This document shows positions 33,294 through 64,000 of a stretch of DNA of 64,000 nt, piece after piece. Numbering within the stretch: position 1 is the stretch's first letter; every line of letters starts with the position of its first letter. Under the pieces are notes generated by a model. It did no database searches. It was given only the letters and a program-made list of their open reading frames with translations, and was not told the origin of the DNA. Origin of the DNA: Hirundichthys speculiger. Lineage: Eukaryota; Chordata; Actinopteri; Beloniformes; Exocoetidae. Location of the stretch: the NCBI GenBank assembly GCA_018398805.1, contig JAGFBZ010000693.1:682001-746000 (forward strand), in the 5' to 3' direction. The position numbers and the translations under genes are program-made.

Positions 33294-34924
33294 TGTTTGC
33301 CTTTGAACGGTATCGCAGGGTTGTGTCTGGAAGCGGTAGGAATGCAGACACTTGAACTGTTTCCAATGTGCTAATAAAGTCCGCGTGAGCTTGACGTGCT
33401 TGTGCCTGTGTGAACGATGACAGCATGACACACAACCCCTGGGTACACCACAGTACAAAAAAAAAAGAAAAAAAAAAGACAAAGTAACAGCAAAGATCTG
33501 CACTCTCACCAGCTCAAACCTCACTAACACTTAGATTCCACGTTGGAATATAACATCTTTAGATGTTAACTTGAATAGAGAAACATATCCCAGAGGTCTG
33601 TTACAAATAAATATAGACAGACAAACTTTCTTCAAATACCTTGAATGTACTGCTGCTGCAAGTCAGTTTACGCTTTCGCAGTGAGAAGTGGCGTGTGGCC
33701 CAATGAGAGCTTGAGTACACTCTCTGTTCCTGTCATAAGTTGCTTTAAGTATTGTAATAAATATCAGGAGGCTGTGAAAAGCAAAACACAACTACAACAG
33801 AATAGAGATTCAGAGCTCACAGATATTTCGAAAAGCGCAACACACAACCAGAAAACACTGTCTCATGCAGATTTCTTCTTAATGTCTGTTGTGTTTTTTT
33901 TGTTTGTTTTTTTGTTTACATCTTTTTAAGTGTTATGCCTTTTACTGTTCTCATTTTTGAATTGATTTTGGTCCAATTTCATGTTTAGATAGATGGATAG
34001 ATAGTTTGCCTTTAAGTGTATCTGATATCAAGGAGAACTGCACTCTCTCAGCGTCCCTCATATCTATGATGCAGGCACAAGAAGAAGAAAAAAGACAGAG
34101 GATGAAAGGATCCCAGTTGCCTCTCCCGAGACAGAAGATGCTGCAGTGCATGCAGATATTTCATGTTTACAGCCTTGCTGCGGAGCCACCCCCCCCCCAC
34201 CCCACTTTTCTCACTCTGTGATTTTTGTTTTTTATTTTATATTTATTTATTTATTTTTTATTTCTCACCAACTTATCTCCCCTGGAGTCATTTCTTCCTA
34301 AGGGACTTGCATAGAGGGTGCTCTTTGCACAAAACAGCGTGCGATCCTGTATTGGCCTCTGTACGTGCACACTTCCTCATATGCCATGGAGGCTGATATC
34401 TCTGCTCTTCTAGAGTTGTACTGTCTCATTCCACAGATATTGTTCAGTGTACAAAGGTGCACTAATGTCAAATATCTCTCATAAAATTCTTCCAACAAGA
34501 CTGTCGAGTGTGTCTGGGGAAAAAAAAAACAAAGACAACCTGAATTTGGAGCCACATGTGTCCCTGTGCTGCTACTTTAATGTGACCTGATTTGGTTCAA
34601 AACTTCAATGCCTTTAAAAGCAAATGAAAAGACTTAAGACACAGAAAAACATCTGCCACATCAGGAACAAAAGACATTTAATAAATGAAACGATACTAAT
34701 AAATAGAGATTAACCAAGCTGCACATTCAAAACAAAACCCAACAAAACAGACATTACACTAAAGTAAAGTACAATACCATAGCACAGATTATTAAAAAAA
34801 AAAAAAAAGAAGAAACACACCCCTCAGACATTTACAAATTTTCTTAAAAACTTTAAGAGGCAAACAGACATTGTATAAAAGCATCATACAGTAGAGCATT
34901 TATCATTTGAGTACAATTTACAAA

Positions 34925-34930
34925 TTTATT
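34925..34930 (-). terminator. Candidate poly(A) signal of pcbp4
   Basis: TTTATT on the + strand reads AATAAA on the pcbp4 strand, 350 bases past the stop codon. More distal copies occur in the ATTTATTT tract near 34243-34262. Which one is used cannot be told from sequence. Confidence 0.35.
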
Positions 34931-35279
34931 GAAGGATAAATACTTTGCTGTTCTCTTACTCGAGATACACATGCAAAAAGTGTTAAACATGTGTCTCTCA
35001 GGTGAGGTCCCAGCTCTTTTTTTTTTTATAATGATCAATAATGGTGATGATGAAAGCGGTCCATTGTTTCATGGGAAACTGACAAATTATCAATAATTGT
35101 AAATAACTTTAAATGGCGTCATCCGTTGGTCTCCATTGTTGCATTGTAGAATAAAAGTCAGGAGCGTCTCTTCTGGCGAATATGGCTACATCAGGCATTT
35201 TCTTTCTTCTCCATTCTCTTCTTTTCTTTCAAAGAACACTGCTGCTGTCCTTCATCTGACTCTACACGCAGATGCATCA

Positions 35280-62138
<26,859 letters not shown>

Positions 62139-62253
62139 AGTGTTGTGGGAGTGGCACGCAGGGAGACGCATGAACAAGGTTCATTCGCCAGTCACAGAGT
62201 AGGGCGAAGGCCAGGATTCGCTCTCTGGCTCTCCAAGGTCCTTCAAGGCTTAT
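62139..62253 (-). other. pcbp4: pcbp4 5' UTR part of the first coding exon
   Basis: A strong acceptor (TTTTTCTTTTCCCTCAG, cut before 62253) begins this exon on the minus strand, so at least one upstream non-coding exon and the promoter lie beyond it or outside the window. An in-frame ATG at 62171-62169 precedes the chosen start by 11 codons, with a TGA in frame further upstream. The chosen ATG at 62138-62136 fits the PCBP family N-terminus. Confidence 0.6.
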
Positions 62254-64000
62254 CTGAGGGAAAAGAAAAATTGAAAGATGAAGCGTATATATCTTCCATG
62301 CTCATATATGTGTGATTGTTTGCACTCAGTATGGATGCTATCTCCTCCTATGAGCTCAGCAATTGCATGAGGGGCCATGAGGGTTTGGTGGGGTGTGTTA
62401 TAGGCAGCAGCCGAAGGCGTAGGCCTTTGAGTGCTGAACCTCACCTTCCACAACTCACTCTTGGGACATGAAATGTCACCTCTCCAGTGGGGAAGAAGCC
62501 TGAACTTGTGTGTGACATTGAGAGGTGCCGACTTGGTATAGATTGGGCTCACCTCGGTATACAGCATGGATTCTGGAACCAATGTCTGGATCTGGACCTT
62601 ATTCCACTTGGGAGTTGCTCAGGCTGTAAGGCAGTGGGCTGCAGCAGGCTTACTCATAGCCCCTTGACCCGGAGCCTGTATGCTAGGGTTTTCCCCTAAT
62701 AAAGCAAAGGGTTGCTGCCCTCACCTTACTGTTGGGGAACATGTGTTTGTGTTTATGCACCAAATAACAGTGTGGAATAATTCGCCTTCTCTGGAGTACC
62801 TGGATGGTGTTCTGGAAAGAGCCCATAAAGACTACTCCATTGTTCTGCTGGAGGATTTCAATGCTCATGTGGGGAATGACAGCATTACCTGGAATAGCTT
62901 CGCGGTGAAAAAGCCAATCTGACCCTGACTGCTGTTGGGCTTCTGTGCTAGTCAGGGTCTGTACATAACAAAGCATCAGGGTGACCATAACTGCAAGTGG
63001 CACTGAGGACATCCAGGGTTGTAGTTCAATAAACAGCTTAATAGTTGTATCACTGAATTTCCGGCTGTATGTTCTGGACAACCAGGAGAAGAGAGGAGGT
63101 TAGTTGTCAACAGATCACCACCTGGGTGTTAGTTGGATCAGATAGTGGGGGAGGATGAGAGACACGGTGGGTTTCAGTGGTCTGTGTATGGGTGCTGGAT
63201 AAAAGAGCCTGATCGATACTCAAACCTTGTATTCAGGAGGAGCAATATGGGTTTGGTACTGACTATGGAACACTGGATGTGCTCTTTACCCTCACTAGGA
63301 TCTTGGAGGGGGTATTGGAGTTGAGTTTGCCCAACAGGATCACATGTGTTTTGGAGAAGCCTTTCGATCATGTCCCTTGGGGTACTTTGTCAGGGGTGCT
63401 CCGAGACTATGGGGTACCAAGTCTGTTGTTAAAGGGTACTCAGTCCCTATATAAACAGAGCAAGTGTTTGGTCCACATTGCTGGTAGTAAGTCGTATTTG
63501 TTTCAAAGTGGGGGTTGAATTGAATTTTTTTCAGACAGATTTTCTAGGTGCAAGCCAAGGGCCAGAGAGGGTGTGGTCTATGCTTTCAAGATTTCATTCC
63601 TGCTTTTTGCAGATGATGTGATCCTATTGGCTTCATCAAGCCATGGCCTTCAACTCTCTCTGGAGTGGTTTTCAGCTAAGTAGCAGGCAAATCCAAGTTA
63701 AAACCAAATACATTCATAAAATCAAGTGACTTTCAAGCTGCATACTATGATTTTATGACTATCATTTTACTACGAAGTATGTGTTATTCAAGTGTGTTAT
63801 AAACATCTTATTTAGTTATATATGGACCAGAAGTATCAGCAATGTTGCAGCTCATCAGAGCTCTGGCTCAGATGTGGGTGGCTGTTGATAACTAACGAGC
63901 TAAGTGTCTTCACTACCTAGCAAGAAATTTCTCTCATCGTGAGCTGAGTGATTAAAAAAAGCATTTTTGTCCAGATGAGCACAGTTTAAGGTAGAAAAAT
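62254..64000 (-). other. Upstream pcbp4 sequence (intron or promoter side), mostly a LINE
   Basis: Because the first coding exon starts with a strong acceptor, this stretch should be intron. No further pcbp4 exon, CpG island or promoter could be recognised. After the LINE (63690-64000) the sequence is AT-rich with nothing named. Confidence 0.55.
62430..63690 (+). mobile_element. Decayed LINE with endonuclease and reverse transcriptase pieces, upstream of pcbp4
   Basis: On the + strand there is an endonuclease block ([18 protein letters not shown], about 62838-62895) and then reverse transcriptase blocks: KPFDHVPWGTLSGVLRDYGV and then SLYKQSKCLVHIAGSKSYLF (63360-63505), and SFLLFADDVILLASS near 63590-63635. 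The last keeps the FADD catalytic motif. Frames shift several times. It is a 5'-truncated, dead non-LTR element, of another family than the L2-like copies in dock3. It lies in an upstream pcbp4 intron or in its promoter region. Confidence 0.8.

Larger units (their letters stand above)
33200..35279. other. Region between the convergent dock3 and pcbp4 3' ends
   Basis: The two transcripts converge here. The region contains T-rich tracts, a CTCF-like motif (33280-33293), a short GATA-type run near 33987-34001, poly-A tracts and candidate pcbp4 poly(A) signals. No third gene was seen; the open frames present are low-complexity. Confidence 0.65.

Overview
The window is animal nuclear DNA, almost certainly from a teleost fish. 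Genes are split into short exons with GT-AG introns, the background is AT-rich, and the introns carry fish-type repeats: L2-like LINEs, a Tc1-like transposon, elements with THAP and BED zinc-finger pieces, tRNA-like SINEs and long AT and CATC arrays. No bacterial, plasmid, phage or CRISPR feature was seen.

Two protein genes fill the window and converge. On the + strand, 2113-31009 holds the last 37 coding exons of dock3 (MOCA, a DOCK-B family Rac exchange factor). They run from the end of the DHR-1 lipid-binding domain, through the armadillo-like scaffold and the whole DHR-2 exchange domain, to a proline- and histidine-rich tail. All 37 exons join in one open frame of 1,528 codons plus stop. 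A 3' UTR of about 2.2 kb ends at an ATTAAA signal at 33177. On the - strand, 62138 down to 35280 holds a complete coding set of 14 exons for pcbp4, a three-KH-domain poly(C)-binding protein. Its last exon carries an apparent one-base frameshift at a run of five G (+ strand). DOCK3 and PCBP4 also lie in the same region of human chromosome 3p21.

Layout: 1-2112, dock3 intron with an antisense LINE; 2113-7526, 20 compact dock3 exons; 7527-15498, an 8 kb intron; 15499-27110, 16 exons separated by repeat-bearing introns, including a 2.1 kb element with arms of about 345 bp at 22030-24125; 27111-30406, the last intron, with a sense LINE, an antisense membrane-protein-like ORF and a copied piece of a dock3 exon; 30407-33200, last exon and 3' UTR; 33200-35280, intergenic; 35280-62253, pcbp4 with large introns holding a 2.7 kb TIR element with a perfect 8-bp target duplication, a complete but broken Tc1 element, SINEs and LINE tails; 62254-64000, a dead LINE upstream of the first pcbp4 coding exon.

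The two genes are not known to form one pathway. DOCK3 acts on Rac and actin in neurons, and PCBP4 acts on RNA stability and translation. I found no undescribed multi-gene system. The best leads are the pcbp4 frameshift, a DOCK4-like cassette exon in dock3, a copied dock3 exon fragment, a small antisense membrane ORF, and CTCF-like motifs between the genes and inside a transposon. Exon limits were read by eye from splice signals, frame and similarity to remembered DOCK and PCBP proteins; no alignment was run.
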